DNA from: Neurospora tetraspora
Lineage: Eukaryota; Ascomycota; Sordariomycetes; Sordariales; Sordariaceae
Assembly (NCBI RefSeq): GCF_033439725.1
Contig: NW_026944388.1
Span: 1,984,001 to 2,048,000, forward strand
Reading direction: 5' to 3'
DNA: 64,000 nt
In this document: piece after piece, positions 9,701-21,214 of the stretch
How the letters are laid out: every line of letters begins with the position of its first letter
How positions within the stretch are numbered: position 1 is the first letter of the stretch
The notes under the pieces: model-generated
Told to the model about the DNA's origin: nothing
Databases searched by the model: none
What the model saw: only the letters and a program-made list of their open reading frames with translations
Program-made: the position numbers and the translations under genes

Positions 9701-12670
9701 TAAGACCGAGGGCTGAATCCCAAGGGTTAGGTACCTAAGCAGACCAAGGCTTCCCCATACTGTCCGCCCTATATTAGCATCGTCTTATTGTGGCGACGGC
9801 AAGAGCTGTCAAACCAGCGCTTGATCATTATCCACCTCAGAGTCACATACGGTATGCTCTGTCTGTCAACCAGCCTGTCCAGCAGCCCGTCTGCGCATCT
9901 GCCTTGGACATCTCGGTCCGCCGTTGCTTTTGGCTCTCAAGTTTCAGCAAACACACGACCGGAAGCCGGATGCCATGCGAGTGCCTCCACAATCCGGTCA
10001 ACCTCTTCCGATTCTGGTCTGGAGCCCTCCCCCACCCGAGACACGAGACAGGAAGACAGGCCACCGCCAAGGCGACCATCCAAAGGGGAGAGGATGGAGT
10101 AAACGGCCTGCCGAGGGTCTAACAAATCTCCAGTCAACTCCATCGGCGTGTTCTCAACACGGGACCACTCTAGTCGCTCCTACACCTGTAGCGCGATCAA
10201 CCGCAGCATTGGACCGTTCTGATTCGCCGATTCCTTGATTCTGGAAATCGCAATGGGGCTTCTCCAGTCCCTGGCCTATTACCCGTTCTCCCGTTGAGCC
10301 GATGGGACTATGGATCTCTGCAAGTGTCTCGGCGCTGAGGGACGTCCTGCAAGACAACCTGATAATCTCCCCGGTCTTAGCAGTCCAATGTAGGACTGCT
10401 TTAGGGCTGCAATATGGATCCCACCCTGCGGCCTATTCAACGGTTACTACTCCCGAGTACAGATATCACAGTACAATTTGGCCTGTGCAGCCACCCTTGG
10501 TCACCATACCCTTGAAGGTCCTCGACGAGCAATGCCCATCGATGTGTCACGACGGCTGTGGTACGGCCTGGCATGAACGGATGGTAAAACGACAAATTCG
10601 GCATCGGAATTGTCATTTTCACTGGTCACTCATCACCTGCCGCTCTGTTGAGTGAGATCTTTCCTCCCGAAACGATCGATCCAGCCGTTGCTCTCTCCGC
10701 CCGAATCTGTTTCCAGATGCAGCCTGCCCAGGTGGGACTCGTGGGTATCTCCCTCATGGATGCATGGGCAAAACAATAGCCAGATGCAGAACCCATCCTC
10801 CTTCAACGCTCACAAGGGTTGACCGAGTGGGACCAGGAGACATCGCCCGGTATCTACCAGGACCGGCCAGGGTCAGCGACCCTCAACTACCCTGGCAGAG
10901 CAATGGCGCCCAGGGTTCAGTAGCTCAGGGGTGATTCCGTATCATCATCAAAAGTTTTTTCAGCTGTGTGGGTGTGCACCCTACCCGTCCATTATCCACC
11001 GTAAGGTAAGGGCGGCGGATGGGGGCAGGCGTGGCTTCAAGCATAGGTGCAACATACTGGACACTCGAGCGTGCCAACCAGCCATGTCGAGTAACGCAGT
11101 GCTAGATACTCGGCTGCCGCGGCTGCAGTCACTCCGCAGCCGGATCAACCATCGCCCATGGAAAACCAAAGTGCCAAGAAGCGATGATAAAGTTGTAACA
11201 GGATCGAGGGCGGGCGGAACCGCACAGAAATTAAGAGTGTCATATAATAAGGAAGGGCCAGCGGCTCGGCCCGAGCAGGTGACCACGAAGCCAGTGGCTG
11301 CCATAACCTCCGCTCCTATCTTCGGAAGTACTACTGCGTACGTGGTGCTCCTACGAGGGTATGCCAGCCACTTGACCTGCAACTCAGGAGATCAGGTAAT
11401 CCCCTCCGTTCCGCCCCCTATACATAGTACATCTGAACGGCACACCCGTTAAGGCTTAGCCCAAGTTACTGACTAGCAGTGGGGAGACCTGAAATTCCAG
11501 AGGCGCTCACTCCACTGCCATTCATCCTTCTCAACAAGCATTGCCCCGATTTTGTGCTTCTATCAGCTTTTTACGGGCAGCGGGAACCTAGTTTGGACGA
11601 CAGAAAATCAGCCAGCGCAATCAAGACTATTCTCGAACAAGCTCGATCTACCACGGGGATTGGGCATACGGCAAGCACAACCTCCTAAAGCTGTCTGCCT
11701 CTGGGTCTCACTTCCGCCTATTAGGGCTGGACTGGATAGGGGAGAAACGTGTGCGATCCCTTGATCCCGGGGTGATTACCTAGGTAATTTTCGCTGAGCG
11801 AGGCGGCGGCGGCCTGAGTACCACCTAAACGTTGACAGCGAATGGAAAAAGCCGATCTTAGCCTGGTCGACATCTCCCTATCGAGGTATATAGTGACCTT
11901 TAGCGAAGAGTCAAGAGTCCAATTGCTTGTGGGCCACGCCATATTCCGCCGACGACGACTTCATATTCCCCGACTTTGCGTGTTTGGTTTTCCGCAGCGC
12001 ATAACCCGGGACACAGCCGATCCAAGATGGCACGAACTGGCGGCGAACAACCGTACTTCGACAATAACGGCGCCGGAACACATGAGGTACGCAAACTTTC
12101 TCTGCCTTACTCGCCTCTTCCCGATCCAAACCGAGCCTTTCATCCAGAAGTCACCCATTTCTGTCCCCTGTTTAGTGATTTGAAGGCTGGGCCTACCGGG
12201 TAAACGGAGGGACGGTCAGAGAATCTGTATTGCCCTCCCTCAAACACCCGAGTCGCTGGAGATGACTGTGTCGCGCAAGCTCTACAGATCAACAAAATCC
12301 TGAAAGTCAGACTCCACAACCAAGGCAGCCTATGTGGATGACTGGATGACTTGAAATCCAACAGTTCGAGTGAGCAAAATGTCCTCAACGATCTCTTCCC
12401 TGATAATTCGGTGCGTATATGGCATAGTTGCCAGGCATAACATTGTCGATCAGAGGAGCATCGTGGGCAGGGAGACCAGGAGACCGCTGTGGAGAGATTT
12501 CGTTGTCGGGGTCATCCAGGAAAGACGAAAAGGGAGAAAACAGTCATGAGGTTGGCAGAAGTAACGTGAGATGAGGGCCCGGAACTAGACGCATGCCTTT
12601 ATACGCCTCGCAATCAAGCAAACTCGACCATCGCAAAATAACTAACATGTAACAATGGCGTTTCCAGCAG
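6751..12670. other. 5.9 kb without a convincing gene; upstream region of the bHLH gene
   Basis: Base composition is normal, but none of the open frames (longest about 174 codons near 8.85-9.37 kb and 173 codons near 10.93-11.45 kb) has recognisable domains, consistent codon bias or plausible splice continuity. They look like chance frames in GC-balanced DNA. The part nearest 12.67 kb is probably promoter, 5' UTR and a 5' UTR intron of the bHLH gene. A CTAAC branch-point-like word at about 12641-12645 is followed by TTCCAG at 12662-12667, just before its ATG. No tRNA or rRNA gene was recognised. Confidence 0.5.
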
Positions 12671-14053
12671 ATGATGACCGAAGTACCGTCAGCCTTCAGT
12701 CCCGGCGGCAGTCTGAAAAGTCTTGGCATGCCCGAACACGCCACTTACTCCGAAAATCAAACCACTTCAATCCATACCACACACCAGCAAAACGGACCGA
12801 GCTTCCCCTATCCGAACTTCGCCTCTTCAGCCCGGCAAACCACGCTTCCAACTTCTCCAACCTTCCCTGTGGCGACAGCGTCATATCACGTTCCGACTCC
12901 TGACCACCCCACGCAGCCTCTTTACTATCAGCAAGGGGCTGGGTGGGAGCAACAACAACTACCATCCACGAGCGCCGCTGCTCTGTACAACCGCGAACAT
13001 TCGGCGGTTTCAGCACCTCCGGGCTCGACGCCCTACGAATTCGCGCCATCGCATGATATCTCGGATTCCTACCTCGGTGGCGGTAGTATTTACGGATCGC
13101 CACCTATTCTCCAGAGTCCAATACAACCCGGGTTTGGGTTCTCGTGGGCGAACGGTTACCCGCCAAACAGCCTTGGACCGAACACGCCTTCTCGAGGAGC
13201 TGTAGCATCACCGACTGCGAGAACATTTGGATCAATCAGCGCGCCATCCGAAACTGGGTTCTCGGATAACTCAGACGGCGTCACTTACGCAAACATCAAT
13301 GAGAGAGCCAATCAGCAGCAGCAGCAACAGCAGCAGCAACATCGATGGGTCCAAACTACTACCGAGTTGATCGAAGGATGCAACAAGAGCGAGGACGGTC
13401 CGTGGGATAATGGCAAAAAGAAGGCGTCTAGCCAGATCATGACACCGATATCTCGCGGGTCACCGTTCAACGCAGCCGCAGCAGTGCCAGCAGTACCAGG
13501 AGGTGCTGCCAAGACCGCGAAAGGGACCGCGTCTGCGACTGCCGCCTTCAGCAAGAACAAAGGAAAACTGCGAAGCGCCTCACGGGCTCCCAAGAACATC
13601 CAACCGCGACCGGAAGAGACGCCAGAAGAGCGAAAGTCGCGCAACTCGCATAATCTGGTCGAGAAGCAGTACCGCAACCGGCTCAACGCCCAGTTCGAGA
13701 GGCTCCTGGCGGTGCTCCCAGACTCATTGCGCTCATCGATGACCATGATCGGCGGCGTCAACGGCAATGGCGGTGGTAGCGTCATCCCGGGCCAACACCC
13801 TTCGCTTGACTTCGGTATTGAGCGGCGTCTGAGCAAGGCGGAGGTGTTGGATATGTCGACGCGGTACATATTATCGTTGGAGAAGGAACGGGATACGCTC
13901 GAGAGGGAGAAGGAGCAGTTGATGCATAGCATTGATCAACTGAGGCATGATCATGGTCAGCATGGGCAGCATGGTCACGGTGGTGATATGTACATGGTGG
14001 ATAGGAACGGGATACCGATAGGGCATGGGCATATGAGAGGAGTTGGAGGTTGA
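12671..14053 (+). CDS. bHLH transcription factor, 460 aa
   Basis: A single open exon encodes a nuclear DNA-binding regulator. Residues 1-310 are Ser/Pro/Gln/Asn-rich, with a CAG/CAA-coded Gln run around 214-222. The basic region and helix 1 lie at about 318-352 (ERKSRNSHNLVEKQYRNRLN, with the E-box-contacting His/Glu/Arg pattern). A long Gly-rich loop follows (about 353-384), then helix 2 continues into a heptad-like Leu/Glu segment (SKAEVLDMSTRYILSLEKER, 386-425). The tail is rich in His/Gly (HGQHGQHGHGG). The family resembles fungal bHLH proteins annotated GlcD gamma; target genes are unknown. The start was chosen at ATGATG, because the frame is closed upstream by a stop at 12650 and a probable intron acceptor (TTCCAG) lies just before it. 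An upstream spliced coding exon cannot be fully excluded. The loop is longer than in classical bHLH proteins. Confidence 0.88.
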   Translation: MMTEVPSAFSPGGSLKSLGMPEHATYSENQTTSIHTTHQQNGPSFPYPNFASSARQTTLPTSPTFPVATASYHVPTPDHPTQPLYYQQGAGWEQQQLPSTSAAALYNREHSAVSAPPGSTPYEFAPSHDISDSYLGGGSIYGSPPILQSPIQPGFGFSWANGYPPNSLGPNTPSRGAVASPTARTFGSISAPSETGFSDNSDGVTYANINERANQQQQQQQQQHRWVQTTTELIEGCNKSEDGPWDNGKKKASSQIMTPISRGSPFNAAAAVPAVPGGAAKTAKGTASATAAFSKNKGKLRSASRAPKNIQPRPEETPEERKSRNSHNLVEKQYRNRLNAQFERLLAVLPDSLRSSMTMIGGVNGNGGGSVIPGQHPSLDFGIERRLSKAEVLDMSTRYILSLEKERDTLEREKEQLMHSIDQLRHDHGQHGQHGHGGDMYMVDRNGIPIGHGHMRGVGG

Positions 14054-16001
14054 TTCAACCCGGTCTCCTGTTTCTCTTTCGTCGAGAGCTGTATAAACCT
14101 TTTATGGCGTTTCTTTTTTTCCATTCAACACAACACACAAAAAGGCGTTATAAGAGGGAAGAGGGTTTAGAATGTTGCGCTTTGAGAGGCAAAAATAATT
14201 TCCAGAATTGTTGATACACATGTTTGTTTTCTCTACCGCTCGCTTAGAGCGAAAGCGAAAGAAGCAGAAGCAGACACTCAGCAGGCGTATTGCGCTGGTT
14301 AGAGAGTAGCTCCGTTCCTGGGTAAAAGTAGGGAATGTATCCCGTGCTCGACGGAAATTCAAGCATATCATAGACCGGCAGGCCTTCTACACCCTTCCAC
14401 TTTTCCTTCCTGTCAAAGCTCACCTACCAGATTTTAAGTATAAGTCAGATACCGTACCAATGAGGGAGGACCCATCCAACGGTTGCCCAACCCTTGGCTT
14501 TCTAAGACGTTCGTACTTGCCGCAACGGTTGTTCAATAGCAGAGAACATCTGATGCAGGAACAACTCACATCGGTGCAGCAGGCACGACAGACGCACAGT
14601 CAGCCAGTCGGCAGTCGCTTGCATGCTCTTCAAGCCTGTCCTTTTTATAAGGACGGCCGAGTCAGACATTCTCTAATTTGAGCATCCAACTTCATCATCG
14701 TTAGCATCAATGAACCAAGTATACGACATTTTCCATCCACCAACAACCATTCAAGCACCTTCCAACATTTGAGTCTCCTCAATGGTCAGTGATTAGTTAA
14801 AGGGTGGTGTTTTCACAATCTCGAGCTGCTGCTATACGTATGGACAAATACCGTTGTGCTGTGTCAAACGTGGTGACAGATTCAAGGGTTGGACAATAGT
14901 TGGGAGTTCCAGTCAACGATCGGATTACGGTTGTCACCGACACAATCAACCAAACCTTCACCTCCTCTGGTACGGTAAAGGCGAAGACGGGAGAAACAAA
15001 CCTGGACCCTCCTTCACTCCCATAAAAAAGACTAGAGAATGTTGGGAAAAATATGTGTATATATACCTTTCATTGTCTTGTAAAACACACTATTTAACGC
15101 CGCTTTACCTTTTAAAGCAATCAATCAGATGATATTTCCCCATGGGATGCCATTCAAACGCCGCCGCCTGCCTGCCGACCCAAAGATCAAACCAGCACAC
15201 ACACAACCCACATCCATCCTCCTGTCCAATGCCGAGCCGAGCCGCTTTGTGTTCAACCACTGATCGACCGTCCCGAGAGAGAAAAAAATAGAATGAAGCG
15301 CATCCAAGCCTCCTACTCAAATGTCCCTCAACCATTTTCTCCCTCTCGACTCGCCGACAAGCCAAAGAACAACCGGGTTGTCCTTTCCCCTTGCCGCTCA
15401 TACCCTTCTTTTCTCTACAGTCAGATCATGCGTTTGATCCCCCCTTGGCCCCCACGCTAAAGCAGTTTGGGCCGGCTAATCAAGGCGGTTGCGCAGATCC
15501 TCGGCTACCGTCCGTTCATGGTTCTCCGTTGTTCTGTTCTGCCGTCGTACTGGTGATGGGACCGAGTTTCCCTTCTGTCATGTCAATATGCAGGCAGAGT
15601 CACGGGATGGATGGATCACACACTGCCCATGTCCAATGTCCCCACCCTTCCTGCGACCCGCAACCCCAGTGAGAAGACGCGATCCAACGTCGTATCGTCG
15701 CGCGCCTTCAGCCGTCTTGTCTTGTCTTGGCCTGACTGCCTTTGAGACCTTTGAGACCCATGCCCCTGACTCTTTTCCACCTCCCCCACTTCCCCGATTT
15801 CTTTTCTTCTCCTTGCAGAAGAACAAAATAACTGACTGACCTGGACCAAACCGAGCCTAGCCAGCCCAGGCCAAGCCAAAACCGCAGAGGTAGTCCATCA
15901 CAGTAGTAACAGCAACTCCGACTACGCTTCCGCTTCCGCTGCTGGACCAGCCGTACCGCTTTACGCCGCGACTTCGCTGCACCGCTTTGAGCTATCACAA
16001 C
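14054..16001. other. Intergenic between two converging genes, no gene seen
   Basis: This region is the shared 3' side of the bHLH gene (+) and the CenH3 gene (-). Open frames are short and show no conserved motif. CT-rich tracts occur near 15.3-15.8 kb. Nothing beyond likely 3' UTRs can be supported. Confidence 0.55.
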
Positions 16002-16714
16002 TCATACCCATCCAGCACCTCCCCACACGCCGCGTATCCGGCGAGCCAGCTGGATGTCCTTCTGCATGATGGTGACGCGCTTGGCGTGGATGGCGCACAG
16101 GTTGGTGTCCTCGAACAGGTGGACGAGAAAGGCCTCGGCGGCCTCTTGCAGGGCCAGGATGGCTTGCGACTGCCAGCGCATTTCCTCGTCCATGGGGCGG
16201 AATTGCATGGCTATTTCGCGGACCTATCGAAAGTAAAAGTTAGCACTGGATCGGGTTGTCTGGGTGGTCCCTCTAACTCAAGGAGGAAGGCAAGGGGAGG
16301 CCTAGTAGGTAGGTATAATACGTACCAATCGCGCAAAGGGAAGCTTAGCAACCAACAAATCTGTCGTCCTTTGATAGTTACGGATCTCCTTCAGCGCAAG
16401 CGTGCCGGGTCTGTAACGCCTTTTTTTGCCCTGGGGAACGGGGTCACCGGCTGTTTGTTATTGTTAGCCGCGTGTGATCCTAACTAAGGCCGTAGGCCAT
16501 GGATACCCTACGCGCGCACGCGCGTACGCGCCGCGCCTCCGGTTGCCCTCAGAGATCGACCGTAGATGGGGCTGGAGTAGTGAGACATACGTTGAACACT
16601 GCTGGCGCGCGACTTCCTTCTTCCCGGGGGAGTGGCCTTGGCCTTGGGCGCCGCTGCCGCGGCTTTCTTAGGCACCCCCTTTTGCTTGCCTACTCCTTTC
16701 GTTTTCGGTGGCAT
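16002..16714 (-). CDS. cenH3: Centromeric histone H3 variant (CENP-A / CenH3), 156 aa
   Basis: Coding exons are 16714-16591, 16450-16326 and 16223-16002. Both introns have good signals (donors GTATGT and GTACGT, acceptors CAG and TAG) and every junction keeps frame. The protein replaces H3 in centromeric nucleosomes and seeds the kinetochore. Residues 1-42 form a basic Lys/Ala/Pro tail unlike canonical H3. The fold begins at [16 protein letters not shown] (43-58), followed by the alpha-N and alpha-1 region ([30 protein letters not shown]). A loop 1 three residues longer than in H3 ([11 protein letters not shown]) is the hallmark of CENP-A. Then come the conserved [20 protein letters not shown] and QLARRIRG. 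The C-terminus, GVWGGAGWV, is longer and more hydrophobic than in H3. Three introns are usual for H3 genes of fungi, so two is modest. Identity is near certain. Confidence 0.96.
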
Positions 16715-17877
16715 TGTTGTTGTGTATTGATGATCCGTAAAGTTTGGTAGGTGGATGGTTCGCTGGTGACGGACTCGGAGACGAAGATTGAGGAGGTTGT
16801 GTATCGATGGGTCGACCAGATGATGAAGTGGTGGTAGTAAAAGATGAACCTAGGTGGTTGCCAAGTCGCAATTGACAAAAAGACCGGAAAGTTGGGTTGT
16901 TGTTGTGGTTTGCGACGGGAGCTAGAGTGGATGCGCCGGCGGAGCTTTCTTCAATTGACGGGAGCTTGGGCGCGTCTTGCAAGGCGGCAAGGGATCAGCA
17001 ATTCGGGGTTGTTGCAGCCAGGATGGGAAGGCAAGAAAGAGGACAAAGAAAACTCGAAGTTGTCCAAGGTGTCGAGTATAGTGGCTGAGAAGGTGAATGG
17101 ACAAAGCCGGTAATGCCAACTCATACAATCACTATCCACGATGTTTGTACAAAAGGGGGGTGGTTGGGGAAACGTCGACTGGAATGGGGAACCTTGACGC
17201 GCCTACGTTTCTTTTTTGAACGCGACTGGGCGCGCTCGGTCACAGTGGATTTTGTGGGGTTCCACGATGGAGCAATCCGCATGCAGGGGTTTTAATGGCA
17301 GCGGGAAAATGTGGGGTCCAGCCAAAGCAGCTTGAGGCCTTGAGCTTGTTCCCGTCCAACCTCCATATATGTGCATAAATGCATATTACGTATATTGTCA
17401 TATCCCAGCCAGCATGCTGTTCGACCCTGGAAAGTTCGACGCACAGCGCTTCCCACTTCCATTCCACTTGCAGCTGCAGCCTTCCCCAGAGTTCCGCTAG
17501 CGATCCCGCCACTCCCGCCAGCCCGTGGCCCCGTCTCGCTTCCCGTCTTGACACTTACACCTAACCTGGAAGCCTTCTAGAGGACACGACATCATCAACA
17601 CCGCGGCATCTTGATTTATCAACGTAACCTTCCACGCTCTCTTTCTTCGGGCGAGGCGTTATCACATAGTTTATCTAGACATCCTCGGTCAGGAGATTGT
17701 TTACTATTCCAGTCCGAATCCACACGTCGTCGTTGACCTTGCACCATCGTATTCGCCCCAACCGTACCTGATTGGAGACGGTACCCGATTCACCATCCGT
17801 GCTAGCAACGCCGCTATCGTCTATAACATTCCAGCCCCGGCATACAGGACCCGCCAAGTATCCGATAACGAATCACC
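16715..17877. promoter_or_regulatory. Divergent intergenic region, CenH3 / derlin
   Basis: These 1.16 kb separate two head-to-head genes and must hold both promoters and 5' leaders. No open frame here is convincing. A G-rich/CT-rich strand bias and several CCAAC/GTTGG words are present, but I see no site I can assign to a factor. Confidence 0.5.
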
Positions 17878-18802
17878 ATGGACCAGATGATCGATGGCGG
17901 CGATGCCGGGCGCTTCCCGCTCGAGACGTGGTTCTGGGAGATGCCCATCTGTACAAGATGGTGGACGACGGCAACGGTGCTCATGAGTGGCTTGGTCCAG
18001 TGCGAGCTTATCACTCCCTTCCAGCTCTTCTATAGCTACCGCGCCGTCTTTGTCAAGTCACAGGTTCGTGGTCTTCCATCAACATCATCTTCTTCTTCTT
18101 CTGGCACATATGTGCCTGTCTAAGAGAGCAATGGTTCGCTAACACGGCTGCTGTTGTTCCTGTTTAGTACTGGCGACTACTCACCACCTTCCTCTACTTC
18201 GGGCCCTTCTCCCTCGACCTTCTCTTCCACGTCTACTTCCTGCAACGATATTCGCGGCTCCTCGAAGAGTCCGCAGGCCGATCTCCAGCGCACTTTTCAT
18301 GGCTGTTACTCTACGCCATGGTGTTCCTCCTGATCCTGTCGCCGCTCGTTTCGATGCCATTCCTCGGCCATCCGCTTTCGTCGACGCTGGTTTACATATG
18401 GTCTCGTCGTAACCCAGACACCCGCCTCAGCTTTCTCGGGTTGCTGGTGTTCAGCGCACCCTACTTGCCATGGGTCCTTATGGCGTTCAGCTTGACCCTC
18501 CACGGCACTGTGCCCAAGGATGAGTTGATGGGCGTGGTGATTGGGCATATCTGGTACTTTTTCACCGACGTGTATCCTCCTCTTCACGGCGGCTCAAGAC
18601 CCCTTGACCCGCCCATGTGGTGGCGTCGTATCTTTGGTATGTCGCATCATCTTTTCTTTGTGTGGCTTGCGGTTGCTAAAATGATATTTGTACTAACTAT
18701 CATATTAAAGAGGGCCGACCGCGCGAGGAGACCACGGATGGTATCAACAACGAGATTGCAGTCGCTGGCGCTCCCGAAGTTGCGCCGCCCGAGGTCCGCT
18801 AA
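17878..18802 (+). CDS. Derlin (Der1/Dfm1 family) ER membrane protein, 248 aa
   Basis: Exons are 17878-18063, 18168-18636 and 18711-18802. The second intron has a perfect TACTAAC branch point at about 18690. Derlins are rhomboid-fold pseudoproteases of the ER membrane that help move misfolded proteins out for degradation by Cdc48 and the proteasome. The sequence shows a YWRLLTTFLYFGPFSLD segment at 63-79 (the WR motif region of the family), hydrophobic segments near 18-55, 105-125, 150-172 and 182-200, and the signature GHIWYFFTDVYP (about 187-198). The rhomboid catalytic Ser and His are absent, as expected. The C-terminal 40 residues are short and polar, without an obvious SHP box, which argues for a Der1-like and against a Dfm1-like protein. 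The start has a good context (CACCATGG). Confidence 0.92.
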
Positions 18803-19329
18803 GGCGTATGGTGGAGTGAGGGAGTCGACTGTATCATGAACAACATGGGCCATAAGGGCATGACAGGTTAGGTCGTGCGAATCTACTGACATTATATTTT
18901 CTATGGAGGATACCAGGCGTTTTTAGGGGTAAATTTGGGATCAGTACACAAGACAGTCATTCACTTTGGCACAAAAGCAGCGCGCTTCATGCATGCGGTC
19001 TTGGGCGTTTCGTTCAGGACAATAGTGTGATTTTCAACAGAAAGAGCAAAACCAAGTCCGGGTTACACCACCATGCCAAGGAGGTCGATTGAAAAAAGCC
19101 TAGGTAGCAGCCAGTCGGTATGGCGGAAAAGGAAACAACTGAACGGCCGCTCATACCAAACATTGGTTGATAGGTGTTATAGACATCTTTCATGCATTCG
19201 GGTATAGATATGTGTCGCTTAAAGCAAGTAGCAAACTCAGCTAGCGTATGGCATGCTTCCCTTCTTTCGATTTGTGATGGCTTAAGAGGCTATGTCCACC
19301 CCCTTTGGCTCCTCCTACATCTATCCCGT
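18803..19329. other. Tail-to-tail spacer, no gene seen
   Basis: This is a 527-bp spacer between the 3' ends of the derlin (+) and acireductone dioxygenase (-) genes. It presumably contains both poly(A) regions. Nothing else is recognisable. Confidence 0.6.
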
Positions 19330-20055
19330 TTAGGCCTTCAGGAACTGAGTGACATACTCCTGGCGGTAGGGGTTCTCATCGAGCCCCTCGGTGCGGTTCA
19401 GAGGCGTCCACTTAGGCTCCTCCTTGAACAGACGCATAGCCTGGATATACTTTAGCCAGAAAAAAATGGCATGTCAGTTCTCCAACCCAACTTGCAATAA
19501 AGGAATGGGGGATAAACATACATCGGTATCATCAGTAGTAAACCTATGATAAATGCCAGCAGGGAGGATGATCAGATCATCCTTGACAAGCTTGATGCGA
19601 ATCCACTCGTCGCCCTCGTTGCGCACGTCAAAGTACCCCGCGCCGTCGCGGATGTACCGGATCTCCTCGTCCTCGTGCAGGTGCTCGTCGAAGAACTGGC
19701 GCACTTTCGTCTCGTAGATGGCCCCCATCTTCTCGGGCGAGACGGTGATCTCATCCCGGTTCTTGTAGCCGCGCTCAGAGGCAAGGGCGTCCACGCCCGA
19801 GACGTCCGGGATCCGGAAGTAAAGGACCCCGACCTTTTCAAGGTCCGAGACGGTCACTTCCTTGCCGGAGTCGTGGGGGAGGCGTTGGTCGCCCTGTGTT
19901 GTGGGTTAGACACACTGCTGCACCGGTTGGGGAGGGAAGTTTTCTATCACGAAGCGGAACCCATGCAGGCAAACAGGCTGACAGGGAAGTGAGTTCGATG
20001 GATATCATGGGTAGAGGTAACTTACAGGGAGGTTGTCGTAGAAGTAGGCCTTCAT
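19330..20055 (-). CDS. ADI1: Acireductone dioxygenase (methionine salvage), 173 aa
   Basis: Exons are 20055-20026 (only 10 codons), 19893-19522 and 19449-19330. Donors are GTAAGT and GTATGT, and frame is kept throughout. The enzyme is a cupin metalloprotein that oxidises acireductone to 2-keto-4-methylthiobutyrate and formate in the methionine salvage (MTA) cycle. The ligand set is visible: His81, His83 and Glu87 in the [11 protein letters not shown] segment, and His126 in GIYHRF. The usual start [20 protein letters not shown] is present, so the tiny first exon is well supported. Length matches the family (about 170-180). The C-terminus [14 protein letters not shown] is complete. Binding of Fe versus Ni, which switches the product, cannot be told from sequence. 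Confidence 0.95.
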
Positions 20056-21214
20056 TTTGGCTGTTTTACAGTTTTGATAGTGTCTGCTTCTGGAACTGGG
20101 TATTAATGAGACGACGCCGCGGGGTTTTGTTATGTAGGTGTCGTTGCAATAAATTGTGGGGCTAGGCAGTTCGGTGGAAACGAGAAATTGGAGATGGTTC
20201 AGGGATGATGGGTTAAATGTGATATGTATAAGATTATATAGAGTCCGTTCTCCTCAAGTGTAGTTCAGATGAAGGGCTTTTTGAGCCAGCTCTCACGCCG
20301 CCACGGACAAATTTTCGGTCGTGGCCGGGTTGCATCACACCATGCCCATATTTTATCACCAAAAGCGGGTGACGTATGGAGGGGGTTTTTCTTTGGTGAG
20401 ATGCTGTAGGAAAATTGCGCCATCGCCCCCGATACAACGATTCGGCACTTGATCACCCGGCTAGGCTTCACAACGACACGGATTTCAGGGGTAGTAAACA
20501 TTGAGATTCTCCATTTGCTGAACGGGGTTGCTATGCTGCTGGTGCCAGGGGCGTGCTCTTATCACGACTTTGTTGCGCCCGGTCGTTGCGGAGCATCGAG
20601 AAGAGCCCTTATCGGTGCAGCTATTGAGGATATCGGTATAGCCACCTTGATGGTAAGAATGAAAAGAACTAAGAGATACTACTTCAACAAAAGGAAGATA
20701 CTCTATGAACAATCGTGGCACAAACTTCTTTCAATGGAATCAATCAGTTTGCCGCCTGAATCATTTGTATAGCCAATCATTGACAGGCAGCATGTGCAGA
20801 CGTAGACATCCCTTTAGAAGGGTGAATGCTCCTATTGGGGCAGGATAGAGCAAATGCATTTACTGGAGTCTGACTAACAACAACAGTGTTCCGTGAAACC
20901 CGCTCATGAACATTGTCCGGGCTGGTGCTCCTTCGGGGCTTCATGACACTTCATGCTTTCATCGCCGTATCACGGATTTTAACTAAGCTTTACCCACGAT
21001 ATCTCAGGCCTTTGGCTCCGTCATTAGATCACTACTTTCCCTCTGGTCGTGACAATGAGCTGAGATCCGACAAAGCGGGCGTTTGCGTATCGCACATTGC
21101 ACCGCCGGCATTGCCACTTGTCATCACTACGCTTCAATAGCGATCTTTACCTGAGCCTTTGGCGTTTCAAAAGTACACCAAAATCAAACCACGGGCATCC
21201 ATCTCACCATCGCA
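20056..21214. promoter_or_regulatory. Divergent intergenic region, ADI1 / short-chain dehydrogenase
   Basis: This is a head-to-head spacer of 1.16 kb with no supported gene. A 107-codon open frame at 20449-20772 lacks domain or codon support. Both promoters should be here; no specific site is recognised. Confidence 0.5.

Noticed and set aside
10931-11452. 173-codon plus-strand frame
   Set aside because: There is no recognised motif, a comparable antisense frame overlaps it, and there is no splice-based extension.
13312-13932. 206-codon minus-strand open frame ending in a Cys run
   Set aside because: It is the antisense of the bHLH gene; the Cys run is the reverse of the Gln-coding CAG/CAA repeat.
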